Program-made: the position numbers and the translations under genes | From: Byssochlamys sp. IMV 00236 | Taxonomy: Eukaryota > Ascomycota > Eurotiomycetes > Eurotiales > Thermoascaceae | DNA: 64,000 nt | NCBI GenBank assembly: GCA_001931875.2 | Contig: MSJH02000698.1 | Span: 310,001-374,000, forward strand | Reading direction: 5' to 3' | Shown here: positions 11,243 to 22,626 of the stretch, in pieces | How positions within the stretch are numbered: position 1 is the stretch's first letter | Layout of the letters: each line of letters starts with the position of its first letter | Notes under the pieces: generated by a model | What the model saw: the letters and a program-made list of their open reading frames with translations, nothing else | Databases searched by the model: none | What the model was told of the DNA's origin: nothing

Positions 11243-11870
11243 CACGGCTCTCTTTCCGGGCTGTAGAGCAGGAGCGTCAATCTGTCGGCGTACAATGCAA
11301 ACGCCATGTGATCTGTCAATTATCCGTTTGATTATCAGATTACTGGATTACTAGGATCTAGGTTCTTTGTGTGCTAGAGATAGATACGGATTCAAACACC
11401 CCTTTAGATTCAAGCAAGCAAGCAATTCATGCCATGTTGCTCAGACCATGCTTCCGTGCCATCCTTCAGTATTCGACACAATCCTCGCGGACCGCGGGGT
11501 TTCCCAAACCAACCTCTCTTCCTACCAAGTTTATTCATTCCAATGCGTGAACTCTCTCAGATGAAGTACCGTCATAGTTCGACGTGCTGCTTCCTGCCTT
11601 GGAGTTCAGTTTCGGTCCTTCCTCCTATGCATGTCATACACGATGAAGGGAAAGCGCAAAAGAAGTAAACATCTGAGAGACTCTCCTCCAAATAGTTCTT
11701 CTCAGCCAAAACATTCTGTCTTCTTTCAACTTCTACAGTAGGCTCTCTATTAGCCCATTACTCCGCATCTGCATCGCCATAGCCAGCAGTAATTATCTCA
11801 AGGGTACGCATACTGATTCTATCTACTCTGAATACAACTAAAGTGAACAGCTAGGATTCTCCCATCGGTC
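11243..11870. other. Intergenic region upstream of the SOD-like gene
   Basis: No gene seen. Two short plus-strand frames (11367-11564, 11429-11668) overlap each other and have no domain features. Confidence 0.5.
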
Positions 11871-12724
11871 ATGATGCATCTCGCCCTTATAAGCACCTTG
11901 ATTCTGGGTGCTGCCCTCAATGTTGTTGGTCTCAAGATCAATACAACACGCCACGAAGCCCCTATTGTGAGAGGTAACCCTACCGACGTCTACTACGAGG
12001 TCTCCTTGTTGTACAAGACATCGACGAAAGTACGTGGATGGCTCATTGGTACTCCATCTAAGGATGGCGTTGGGGTCGAGATCCGTGCCAACTTCTGGGG
12101 ATTCCCTGATGAGGGGCCTTACCGTTCGTCTCCCTTTTGAATGATTGGTTTCGTTGTTACTCATTCCTCTGTTTAGAATATCATATCCACGAAGCACCCA
12201 TCCCAGCAAATGGAGATTGCGCTGCTGCCGGCCCTCACCTTGATCCCTACAAACGGGGAGAGACTCCACCGTGCGATATCGATGCACCTGAAAGTTGCCA
12301 GGTGGGAGATCTAAGTGGAAAGCACGGTCCTATCTGGATCGCTCCTGGTGAGGCATTCATGGTCAAGTACACGGACTTCTTTCTATCGACCAGTCCCGCG
12401 AATCCTGCATACTTTGGGAACCGGTCCATCGTCCTTCATACTGCGAATGGCACCCGGCTCAATTGCGGAAACTTTAGGGAGGTTCGTCACAAGCACACCA
12501 CCGTCCCTAATGCTGAGGAAAAACCGACGTATACGACTGCGAGAGGAGCATCTGATAGCACGACCAGAATCCTTCCAATTGCCGCCGAGGCAATCACTGA
12601 GACACCTAAACCTCCGACTGCTTCTATAACTTCACCAATGTCCTTTCTCAGCGCCGCTCCGACCCACGCTGTGGAATTCTCAACAAGTGTGATGTTGGCA
12701 ACGATCGTTGCGTTCATGCTGTAG
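11871..12724 (+). CDS. GPI-anchored Cu-only superoxide dismutase-like protein
   Basis: Two exons, 11871-12123 and 12177-12724, giving 266 residues. The 53 bp intron uses an uncommon GTTCGT donor but restores the motif QYHIHEAP across the junction. Residues 1-20 are a signal peptide and the C-terminus ends in a hydrophobic tail (TSVMLATIVAFML) after a Ser/Thr/Pro-rich linker, as for a GPI anchor, so it should sit in the cell wall or plasma membrane. Copper ligands expected for Cu/Zn SOD are visible: His87 and His89 (YHIHE), His105 (GPHLD) and His172 (IVLHT). Arg178 and the cysteine pair C99/C181 also fit. The zinc-loop histidines are missing (CQVGDL where classical SODs have HVGDL), matching the Cu-only extracellular fungal SOD type. 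Role inferred: superoxide handling at the cell surface. The second methionine is an equally good start. Confidence 0.8.
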
Positions 12725-13270
12725 AAAGATGACATTCATTGTTGATATGCGACCTGAATTGGTATCTTCGAAGACACGTTGCACCGCCGTGATGGATTTC
12801 CTACGGTGGTTCCGATTGAATCCTGTTCAATGTAATCACGCAAGAACCTTATTCTTTCGTTAATACCTGCTTGGTTCCACTGTCCTGATAGCAAAGAATC
12901 AAATACTTATTCAGAACTCGGACCACATGCTACTCGTAGACTCCATACTTAATGGTGTGGGTGCTTCGAATGTAGTGTCATTTCCTGCAAACGTCAAATC
13001 TGATGTTTCTAGAGACTTTTCCGAGTATAGGTGGAATGAGTATTTCCCTCATGTGATTTGTTTGTTATATCTCGTGGAGTAAAGGATCCACCAGGGTCTG
13101 GTGGATTATACATAAGCCCAACCTTCTTATACCACAATTCACACTACAATACAACCAGCAAGAATGATTCCCACATATTATGAACGCCGGGAATACAAAA
13201 GAGACCACCAAAAACTGACCCGATTGGTTTTACATCAAATAAGCAAAGACACGTACCAATGGGCCCTTGT
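12725..13270. other. Convergent intergenic region
   Basis: Lies between the 3' ends of the SOD-like gene and qutR. It should hold both terminators. No gene seen. Confidence 0.5.
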
Positions 13271-16117
13271 CTATGTTGATTGCCCAGTGATCTCTTCAAG
13301 TCTCCACCGTATGGAGCGTGGACCGTGTTGTGCTTCGTCGCCGCGATATTCTTTTAGAACGATAGTCCTCATTAGTCGTCTGGGAGCACGACGGCCTGTG
13401 AATAGTTCGAATTGCGCGAAGCCATGTTCCGGAAGGACGTCCAGACCATCGAGAGCGATCCAGCCGCGGTGGGAGAGGGCGCGCATCTGTTTCTGGAGAG
13501 GGGTGTTGAGGGGTCTGTATGCTAGCTGTTTTTGTGGGAGTTTTTGTTAGTATTGTTTTCTTTTTCTTTTTTATCATGAGAAGATAAGACTAGACAGAGT
13601 TTATATGGGAAGAAAGGGTAGATTTGAAGAAGGGGGGTTAAACTTTACCTCTACCAATACGCCGCCTGTGGGGCTTTCGAGCCAGTGTTCAGGCATTGTG
13701 AAGTTCGGAGCTGGTTGATCTCCCATACTGTGCGCGGGGATACTGCAGACGATGATGGTTGGTTGTTTATAGTTTGCTGGCCAGGGATCATTGAGAGATT
13801 CGATGATGTGAACGGTCACTTTGACGTTCTGCATCACTGTACCTGTCCGTTTGATGTCCTGTTTATTGTAATGATGGGCGAGTTTCTGAGCATTGGCAAT
13901 CGTGCGGTTGTATAAGAAGATATTCTCGACACCGAGATGGATGAGAGAATAGATCGCTGCGCGTGCCATTCCGCCTGCTCCGATCACGAGTCCGGTCGTG
14001 GTCGGTCGGACTGCATTTGCGGGAGATAGGCCGCGACGGATACAATTGCGGATTCCAATCCAGTCGGTGTTATCTCCATGTAGGGCTCTGACGGGGCCTG
14101 CTCTGTTCATTTCCATGTAGAGATCGGACTCTTGCGCGATGCTGCCGTCTTCCCGGATAGTTCTGATAGGGAGTATGGTGTTGATGGCACCGATAGCACG
14201 AGCGTGAGGCGACATTGAGTGCAGTAGCGGGATGGCTTCAGTCTTGTAAGGCAAGCTGATACTCGCGCCTCCGAAATTGTGGTCTTCGACGAGCTCGTTC
14301 AGGTTTCGTAGGGAGTCGGCCTGGTGCACTTTACAGTGATGCGGCATGCCGCACTCTTTGTAAGCTGCATTGTGCATCGTTGGAGATAGACTGAACTCCA
14401 CGTTGGCACCGAAAACGTAGAACCGCATTGGATCGAGGACAAATGATGTGAAGAGGGCCTGTTGGGCATCGCGCGCCATAATGGAAGGAGAGTTCCGTAT
14501 ATTATCTGGCGATATCAGAGAGGCGTGAGTCACAGGTGTTAGGGTTGGGTTGAAGCAGCAAGACAGACGCCCTAGGGCGCCGGTATTGTACGCAATTATA
14601 GGTGGATGTGGTTCGGGGAGTAATGAGATGCGGTGGCGGAACCTCTGAACTGCAAAGTTATCCTCCATTCTCAGTGCGGGTTGCGATATTCTGACAAGGT
14701 CGCAGCCTATCCTGGCAGCGCGTTCATAGATCTTCATGTATTCATCCCCATCCCAGTCTCGAATTTGCGTTCCGTCTGAAGAGAAATGACCGATGATCTT
14801 GGTAAAACCTTTGGCAGAGATGATCCGGGTCAGGATAGAATCATCGTATGACAAGTCCACTGTCAGGAATTGAGGGGCGAGTCTGAGGCCGTGCTCCACC
14901 AGATTCGAATAAGCTTGATCAGGCAATTTCGGCTTTGCAGCAGTCGCAACATTCGCGCTTTGTACAGATTGAACGTGATAGATGATGGGCACAATGATAT
15001 TCCGTCGGACAGTCGCCATGGTCTGGCTGATCTTGTGTGCAAGTATAGATGATAATCCGTGATCATCAGAAGCGCCTTCCGAGAGGTCAATCACTATCTC
15101 AAACGCGTCGGTGGTTGCCTCTAATTCCTCGATATCCATATTTCTGTTCAAAAGCCCGGACAATGGTACTGAAACAGCATACGTGTATGACCTTGATTCG
15201 ACTGGCAACAATGACAACGGAAAACCAGCTTGTAACTTCCTGAGATCTGCGGTATTTCCCGTTGTAAACGCTACAAAACGGAGAAAGTCCTGTTCCAGCT
15301 TTTTCAAGGTCAAGAAAGGAGGCGGCCGTTGATCTGATTCTGATTCGGATGTTTCATCTGTGCCAGTACGCGAATCCTGAGGTTCAGATCCAGTCTCTGA
15401 GACATTGAAGAATTCAAGGTTCGAACATGCCCGGTAAAGCGGTCCTGAGATCTCTAGAAAGCGGCTGACCTTGTCTGTGTCCCATGCCTTAAGGCACTTT
15501 TGAATGCTGACAGCGTCACGGAGTACGTGAATGACTGGGTTTGTCTTCGCATACTCCTCCAACAGCTTCTGTCCCCCGCGCTCCACTGATGCTGCTCCAC
15601 ACACGATCACACAGCCTTCTCGATGTTCTGCGAGCATCTGCGCCATCACCTTGGATTCTTGTTGACGATAGTCCGCTACATCGCGTTCCTTCTTGAAGGC
15701 TGCACGAGAAAGGCCTGTCACTTGCTGGAAATATCTATCTGCATCGACCAGGCGTCTTCCAGTTGCTGTGGACAATATCACAGCCAGACTCGACTTCCCG
15801 GTTCCTCGGATACCGATCAAGACGATAGATGCATCTTTTCCAAAGACCCTGGACGTCTGTATGGGGGCCTTAACGGGCGCTGAAGACGAGCTCATCGAGA
15901 TAAGGCGGTCTGGGGCATGCGCGGCATTTGGCTGAGGCTTATCACTGATTGCGATGACTTGGGCGCCTGCGGTCTTTGGTCTTGTACCGTTGTTTCGCGC
16001 ATCATAGCCCACGACATGTTCGTCCTGAATGGCTCGAGGGGAGGAGTGTATGTGACGAACTGGAGGTTCGCTCGTATCTTCCAGCTTCCGTTTCGTGCCC
16101 CTAACGACGGTTGACAT
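13271..16117 (-). CDS. qutR: Quinate pathway repressor, AROM C-terminal-like three-domain protein
   Basis: Two exons on the minus strand: 16117-13649 and 13525-13271, 907 residues. The 123 bp intron (GTAAAG...ACAG) joins VLVE to LAYRP and recovers the conserved C-terminal block GLDVLPEHGFAQFELFTGRRAP. Domains in order: shikimate-kinase-like (about 95-280), type I dehydroquinase-like (about 305-545), shikimate-dehydrogenase-like (about 560-900), as in the last three domains of pentafunctional AROM. The first domain keeps a Walker A loop (GIRGTGKS, about 102-109) and LVDAD, but the usual GGG substrate loop reads CGAAS. The second has Arg (GCDLVRI, about 476) where dehydroquinases have the Schiff-base Lys. 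The third keeps SLSPTMHN, LPYK and GDNTDW plus a VIGAGGMARA nucleotide site. In A. nidulans this protein represses the quinate genes by acting on QutA; that role is carried over by homology. Confidence 0.92.
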
Positions 16118-16808
16118 GGTGAGGTACGGCGTTGGAGACGGAGGATGTAGTGGTGTCAGTTGCGATTCAAGGCATTTCGGTCGTTTGGCGGACTCTCGAA
16201 CAGCGTGTGTCCAGTGTAGACAGCCGTTTTCGGATGCTACCGTCGGCTCAAGGGAAGAGTATCCAGGAGATATTCCATAAGCCGGCCAGACGAATACCTA
16301 TGCGTGGTGCCAGACAGGCGATTTGGGGTATTATTATCAACGCACTTCTCGTTTCCCCAGCTCGTTCACGCACGGACTGCGGGGGAAGCACGGAGTTACG
16401 CTTAGCCGAGGGCTTCCGACCTGCCCTGCGATGACTTCTGCCGTTCTGTCGTTGGCAAGGCGTTGCGGTTTTGAGAAGAATATTATTATTATTGCATTCA
16501 TGAATTGTCTGCAGTCGCATTAGTCCGGGTCAACTGGTGTGCCTTTACCCCGAGTCATTTCCGCCTCCGCATCGCTCCAGTCTCAACGGCGTCTGGGGTT
16601 CGCGGAATCCCCGCGTGTTCAGAGAGAACTCGATCCCCCACACCAGTGCAAAAGAAAATACGGCGTTATGTGCGGGTATTACTTCTTGGTATTGTGATCT
16701 TCTCTTCTTTGTTGTACGGTGGAGTGGACTAAGGAGGTTGATCTCCAACGAGCCTTGGCCGGAAATACGTTCTTCATTATTGCATGCCTACCGACTGCAA
16801 CCTGAATT
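16118..16808. promoter_or_regulatory. Divergent promoter between qutR and qutA
   Basis: 691 bases separate the two start codons, so both genes must be controlled from here. By eye I did not find a clear copy of the 16-base palindromic QutA site (GGRTAARYRYTTATCC); an ATTATTATTATTG run and several CGG triplets are present. Shared control by quinate is inferred from the arrangement. Confidence 0.5.
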
Positions 16809-19587
16809 ATGCCAGCTGGAGAACAATCACGGGTGAACGGTGCACGCGGGACTTCTGAAGGGACCGGTAGATCGAAACGAAGACGGGTCGATACTGAGAA
16901 TAAAGGAAAGCAGGAAGGTGAACTGGACGGCACCCCGCAAAAGCGACAGCGAGTATCTCGAGCCTGTGATCAATGTCGCAGCAAGAAAGACAAATGCGAC
17001 GGTGCACAGCCTGAATGCTCCACGTGTGTCTCCTTGCGTAGACCATGTACCTACAGGACGAATCCCAAGAAGCGTGGACTGCCGACAGGATACATCCGCA
17101 CGCTCGAGTTGCTATGGGGCCTTGCTTTCTCCGAGATCGAGGGAAGTGAAGAAGTCGTCAGAGTACTTTTGAGGAAGGCCAACATACTGCGACATCTAGC
17201 GGCAATTGGCAAGGAAGGAGAAGCAGCTGACACCCCTCATGCTACGTGGAAAAACAGCGTCGTTCTTAAAGAGATCGAGAAGTTGCTTTCTGTCTTAGAA
17301 CAGCATGAAGATGATGCCGGAACAACAAGTGTGGGTGATTCTTCGAACGCACTTCTCTCCGAACAACACTCGCTTCAGTCTCATACTCTTGTATGGAATG
17401 TCCCGGATAAGTTTGCGTCCATGGGTGACGCTCTTGTCTCTCCTGGAGAAGAGCCAAAGCGACCTATTAAACCCAAACCGTCGATTCAATCATCACGACA
17501 AGAATCATCACGACAATGTGGGACACAAACGGATCTGCCAGAACTGCCAGCGGAATCAAATATATTTACTTCTTCGCTTGCTAGACCGCATAATCCCGCC
17601 CATTTAACGATAACCGATTCAGTGGCTTCGTCGGGTCTTCACCTTCCTTCGAATGCTTGGCAGCTGTTTGACATATACTTCTCCTACACGCAATGTTGGT
17701 TTCCTATAATCGAAAAGCACGATATGCTTAGAGCCGCGTTTTCCTATAGTGACCGTCCTATGAATATTTCAAGCTCTTCTCCAGACTCCGGGGAACACGC
17801 AGCCATGTGGGCTACGATGGCGCTGGCGTCTGTACAAAATGAATCGTCTGCATCCTCGCAACGGATACCTTCACCTCACTTTGATCGACTTCAGTCGGAA
17901 AGAATTTATGCAATATCCAGAAATTTGATACCCCAGGAGAGCGAAAACTACGGGCTAGGGCATATTCAGGCCTTATTACTCCTTTCGTTGGTTAAGCTTG
18001 GACAACGCAAGTGGCATGCTGCGTGGACCCTCATCGGTCATGCGGTCAGAATCTCTCTGTATCTCAGACTAGACCAGCCCTCATTATCCAGTCCGAGAGA
18101 TGTCTCTGATGGAAAAGCAAACGGCAGGCGAAAACACATTTTTCTAGCTTGTTTTGCTCTGGAGACACTTGTTGCAAGCCAGACTGGCAATCTTCCGTAC
18201 TTGAGTAGAAACGAAGCAATGGCAGTTGGACCACTCGATGAAGATGGCTTGGAAGAATGGCATCCGTGGGAAGATATGAGCACCATACGCCCTGAACGAA
18301 CATCCTCCGAGTTGCCTCGTCGTGAACCTCTCCACGCCCTAAGCACATTCAATCATTTCATCTCGCTTCTATGTATTCTGAACGATCTATGTCGTCGAAA
18401 GCGAGATAAACTAACAACACTCGCGCAATTGGAGCTCATTGTGCATGACCTGCAGCGCTGGCTGGCTGATCTCCCTGCAAAATATCATGTGCAGCCTCAA
18501 GCAGATTCGTCTTATCAACTCCCACCGCACCTGCTATGCCTTCACATAGCTTATCAAAGCATAGTCACGGCACTATACATTGAAGCTCTCCAAAAGGGAC
18601 CAGTTTCCCTTGTACAAGCATTCAGAATCCGTCTAGTTGACAGTGCGAGAAGAGTGGCTCGGCTGATGGAGGCATACATAAGCGCCTATGGCGTATCTGC
18701 AACTATGCCTATCTTCGAAATATTTTTGAAGTTAACTGGATGGGAACCGTGGAGCCGGGAGACGCCTTCTCCTATCCTCAGTGTTAGTCCGGATCTTTTA
18801 CCAGTATTTCGGTCCTTATCTTCTCAGATAAGCCGTGTCTGGGCAGCAACTGTCACTCCTCTGCTAGAGGTAGCTTCTGTTGCGGATATTGCCCTAAGGC
18901 CCATTGGCGATGCCAGTCGTTCATCACCCAGTGCGGTCTCGGATAGAACTACGTTATCATCTCATAAGCGATATCATTCAAACGATATGAACAGCCGAAG
19001 AGATATAGCGGAAATTGCACGGCCTTCTGATCTCAGCTTTGATGCAACGGTAGCTCCGTCGTGGACAAGGACGCTATCAGATGTCACCATGAGTGCGGTG
19101 CCACAACAATCCCCCAGCTTGGCTGTCCCCGATGAAACATTTGAGTCTTCACCTGATATACACCGAGGCAGTATTATTATTCCAAATGATGATGTCGATC
19201 GTAATACTACCGGGATTACCGCAAAGGTCGATCCTCCCATGTTGCCTGAATTTTCTTCGGCACTACAGCCTGCACGAGGACCGTATCATCAAACGAATAC
19301 CGGCACCGACCCGTCTCTAGGACCAGTACTAGATATCGATGGCTACGGTCCAGCACAAAAGTCTAGGATAGCCCCGGACTTGGACACCCTGTTTGACGAA
19401 TTGGCTTCATTGGACGGTGGTGATAAGTAAGTTTACCTTAATCAGTAGAGATCACGCAGTTACTTATTCTAGTAGCAGGACCGATAATCAGCCTGAGTTC
19501 ATGCAGAACCTTGGGTTCGCTCCAGACTCTGGAGTTTCAGAACTCTACTCATATTACAGTCAGCTGGATCCGTTGTTGCCCCCTTAA
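16809..19587 (+). CDS. qutA: Zn2Cys6 quinate pathway activator
   Basis: Two exons, 16809-19426 and about 19473-19587, 910 residues; three in-frame AG acceptors (ending 19472, 19475, 19478) are possible, changing the product by one or two residues. A basic N-terminus leads to a binuclear zinc cluster: ACDQCRSKKDKCDG, then CSTCVSLRRPCTY. Right after it comes PKKRGLPTGYIRTLELLW, a block typical of QutA/QA-1F proteins. The middle (about 290-650) is a fungal-specific transcription factor domain, with FDIYFSYTQCWFPIIEKHD and the GHAVRISLYLRLD helix. The C-terminus ends with an FDELASLDG box and, after the intron, a QPEFMQNLGFAP box that would be lost without splicing. It should be a nuclear activator of quinate catabolism, controlled by binding of QutR. 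Head-to-head position with qutR supports the call. Confidence 0.87.
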
Positions 19588-21285
19588 AAGGTAGCACCCC
19601 ATCCGAGCTCCCTAATAATCGACCCCGGGACGCAAAAGTCGCCGGACTTTGTCTCTTTTAAGCACTGGGATGGCATTCATAGTGGCTTCGAAGTCTCCCA
19701 TGGCGAAAATTCTTTTCTTTGAGTTTTATATTTCAAATGGCTTTACGGTGCCTATATGACGTTCACTTTTTTAGACATTAATTAACCAGGGGTTAGCGGA
19801 GCCATTCGCACCTAACGTGCAGCTTATTTCGAACGGGAAAATCAACGACTTAGTCTCGTTACAGTTGACAGAAAGACACATGTATATAGATTCGAAAAAA
19901 AATAAAACTTCGGGTGACGATCGAGACGCGGACATGTGTACAGTACATACATTGTTCAATTACCTCGTAAACTACATACGGAGCCTTTATGGCGTGCTCG
20001 GCTGCGAATTAAGGTACATTACTTTGAAGAGCAAAGTATCAAATATCTCCAGCATAATTGGGACCAGTTTGAATTTTATTCAACTTGTTCGTGGAGAGAT
20101 GTATGTCGTTGAAGAAATCGAATCCGATCGCTGGTCGAAGATAGCGTTGAGATCACAGCTCTCGCCAAAGATAGTCCAACGGAGAGGTACATGATGATAT
20201 ATAGTTCCACATACTGTTTATCCAACTGCCATGTATTATTACAAGCTAGCTAAACCCCAGAAAAAGCTGCCCCAGCCCGGGGTTGTTTGGCGTGCGAGTC
20301 TGGTTTCTTTTGGGTAGTGCGGAGCAGCGGCATAGTACTTTGCCGTCGGAATAATCTTTTAGACTGTGGCTAAAAAATGCTAAGATAACCTATCCTTGGC
20401 CCTCAGAGTTCATGCTTTTTCGGCTTCACGTGTTATTCCAGGATGTAGATTCGCTTTCTCATGTGGCTAATGATTTCTGCAGTGTGGCGTGAGCCGACAA
20501 GAGGTCAAGGCACATTTCACATTTCATCCGGTCCTTTGTCCGCCTTGAGGCAAGTGAATGATGTCTACAGAGAAGATGATATTTCCTCAATATATTGTAA
20601 CTTTGGATGATTGGATGACTTCTACGTAAGGAGCATTCTTGGTGAGATCCTCCGAATTTCTCGCATGGTACAGGACAAGGGATAACAGATAATCGAAGAA
20701 ATGTATAGAATATTGATCCCGGACATGGAGAAGGAAATCATAGCACTAAGACTTCGACTGGTAGATGCTCATAGAAGACTTTTCGTCCGATCCCAGGACG
20801 ACGGAGCGGACAAATTTGAACCGACGGCTTGCTCATGCAGGTCCCACTTTAGACCAATGCTTAATCCCGCACCCTCCAATGATGTGCGGCTCTGGGAGCG
20901 GGTAGGCGGACGCTAATGCACGATATCGGATTTAAGGCCCTGTCGGATCTGAGACTTCTGCATGCTGACAGAATTTCTATTAGTGGAACCAGATATTGTA
21001 GATCCATCCTCGGAGATAAACGTCTGCTCAACCGAGTTCGTACATACGCTTGTACATTCAACGTCGGAGTGTGGAACATTGATGTCTCTAATAGAATATG
21101 TGGATCGACTAATAATCCGTGGTTGGCACCTTTGCCATTGGGCATGTATAGCTAGCTCACGAAGATATAAATGAAGAAGATCCCACAACTCCAATTTACG
21201 TACAGAGCAACAAGAGAAACAAGTACTACTCAGAATTTCGTTACACTGCATCTATCTTCAGAACAATTTGTCGATCTCATTCACG
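19588..21285. other. Gene-poor region between qutA and the SDR gene
   Basis: 1.7 kb without a convincing gene. Open frames at 19817-20194 and 20701-20916 (+) have no domain, signal peptide or neighbour support. An AT-rich tract around 19730-19950 may be the 3' region of qutA. Confidence 0.45.
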
Positions 21286-22626
21286 ATGTCGACCAGCAAG
21301 GATTTCACCAGGACAACGACCAGCAATGAAGTGGTCAAGGCTTACGCAGACAGTGTCAACGGCCGTACTTGTGCGTATATTCTGCCTCCCTACTGCTTCC
21401 AGCTCTGCGGATAGGAGGTGTCGACTAATTGTATTGACGATATAGTTCTCATAACTGGTGCTGGCACACAATCTCTTGGAGGAGAGACAGCCATTGCTCT
21501 TGCACGAGACGCTTCTCCTGCGCAGCTCATTCTTCCCGGACGTTCCATCAATACAATCGGCCCAGTCATCGATGAGATAAAGGCAATCAACAAGAATGTG
21601 AAGGTGTACTACGTCCCGCTGGACCTTAGTGATCCCTCTTCGACCCGTCGCGCTGCGGAGGAGATTCTCAACAACCCGGAGATCGCAAAGATTGATGTTG
21701 TGATCAACTGCGCCGGTGTCATGGGTGCTCCCTATACCCAGACTGCCTACAAAGATAAGGACGGGAAACCACTGGAACTGCAGTTCTCAGTCAATCACCT
21801 TGGTCACTTCCTATTTACCAGCATCATCTTCGAAAAAGTGAGGAAGGCAGCACCAGGCGCAAGGATCGTCAATGTCACCAGCTTTGGCCATCGGTTCAGC
21901 GGAGTCCAATTCGATAATCTTGGGTTTTCGGTCAGTATTTCTTTTTGACATATTCAGCACCATGTTATATACTCACTGGCTAATATGATTGTGAACAGGC
22001 TGGTACCAAATATGACACAGTTGACGCATATGGCCAGTCAAAGACAGCAAATATCTTGATGGCGAGATACCTCGCGGATAACATCCCATCTGAGGAGATC
22101 GCAACCTTTTCTGTGCACCCCGGGGGTAAGTCATGATGACAAATTTCGTTGGTTCCATAACTGGGCAGTTTGAGGCTAATCGAGAGCTTCAGGAATTTTG
22201 GAAACACGGCTTGCGCGCCACGAGTCCGATACGGGCTTTGTCGCACAGGCTCTAGAGAGGATTAAGCAGAGTAAGATTCAAACGAACTTTCAGCTACGAT
22301 TCCCATGTCCGGTGCTAATTATATCGAACCATACAGTGCCTGACGTCGATCTTGATCCCCTCCAGCACCTGAAGAACATTCCCCAAGGTGCTTCAACGAT
22401 TCTTGTGGCTGCCCTCGATCCTTCCATTCAATGTGAGTCCAAACATGACATTATAAAACAAGAGCTTGAAGAGTATCTAATGTTTGATTTAGCTCAATCC
22501 GGTGCGTATCTGGATGACTGCCAGATAGGTACCGCTGCGGAGTACGCACAGAACAAGGAGATTTCCGAGAAACTTTGGAAGTTGAGTGAGGAGATTGTGG
22601 GACAGAAATTCCCCGTTTCCGCCTAA
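21286..22626 (+). CDS. Short-chain dehydrogenase/reductase (SDR)
   Basis: Six exons: 21286-21370, 21446-21930, 21999-22125, 22193-22270, 22337-22432, 22493-22626, giving 334 residues. The NAD(P) site is TGAGTQSLG. It is followed by the stabilising NCAG and the catalytic Tyr and Lys in DAYGQSKTAN; VNVTS supplies the Ser strand and HPGGILETRL the region after the active site. This is the classical SDR pattern of the retinol-dehydrogenase/WW-domain-oxidoreductase-like fungal group, so it likely reduces or oxidises a lipophilic or aromatic alcohol/ketone. Intron 4 (22271-22336, 66 bp) is a multiple of three and has no stop, so an unspliced read would look intact; the splice sites and GCTAAT branch argue it is removed. 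Donor 2 is GTCAGT, less common. Substrate unknown. Confidence 0.85.

Noticed and set aside
19817..20194. 125-residue plus-strand frame after qutA
   Set aside because: Mixed composition without domain, located in AT-rich 3' sequence.
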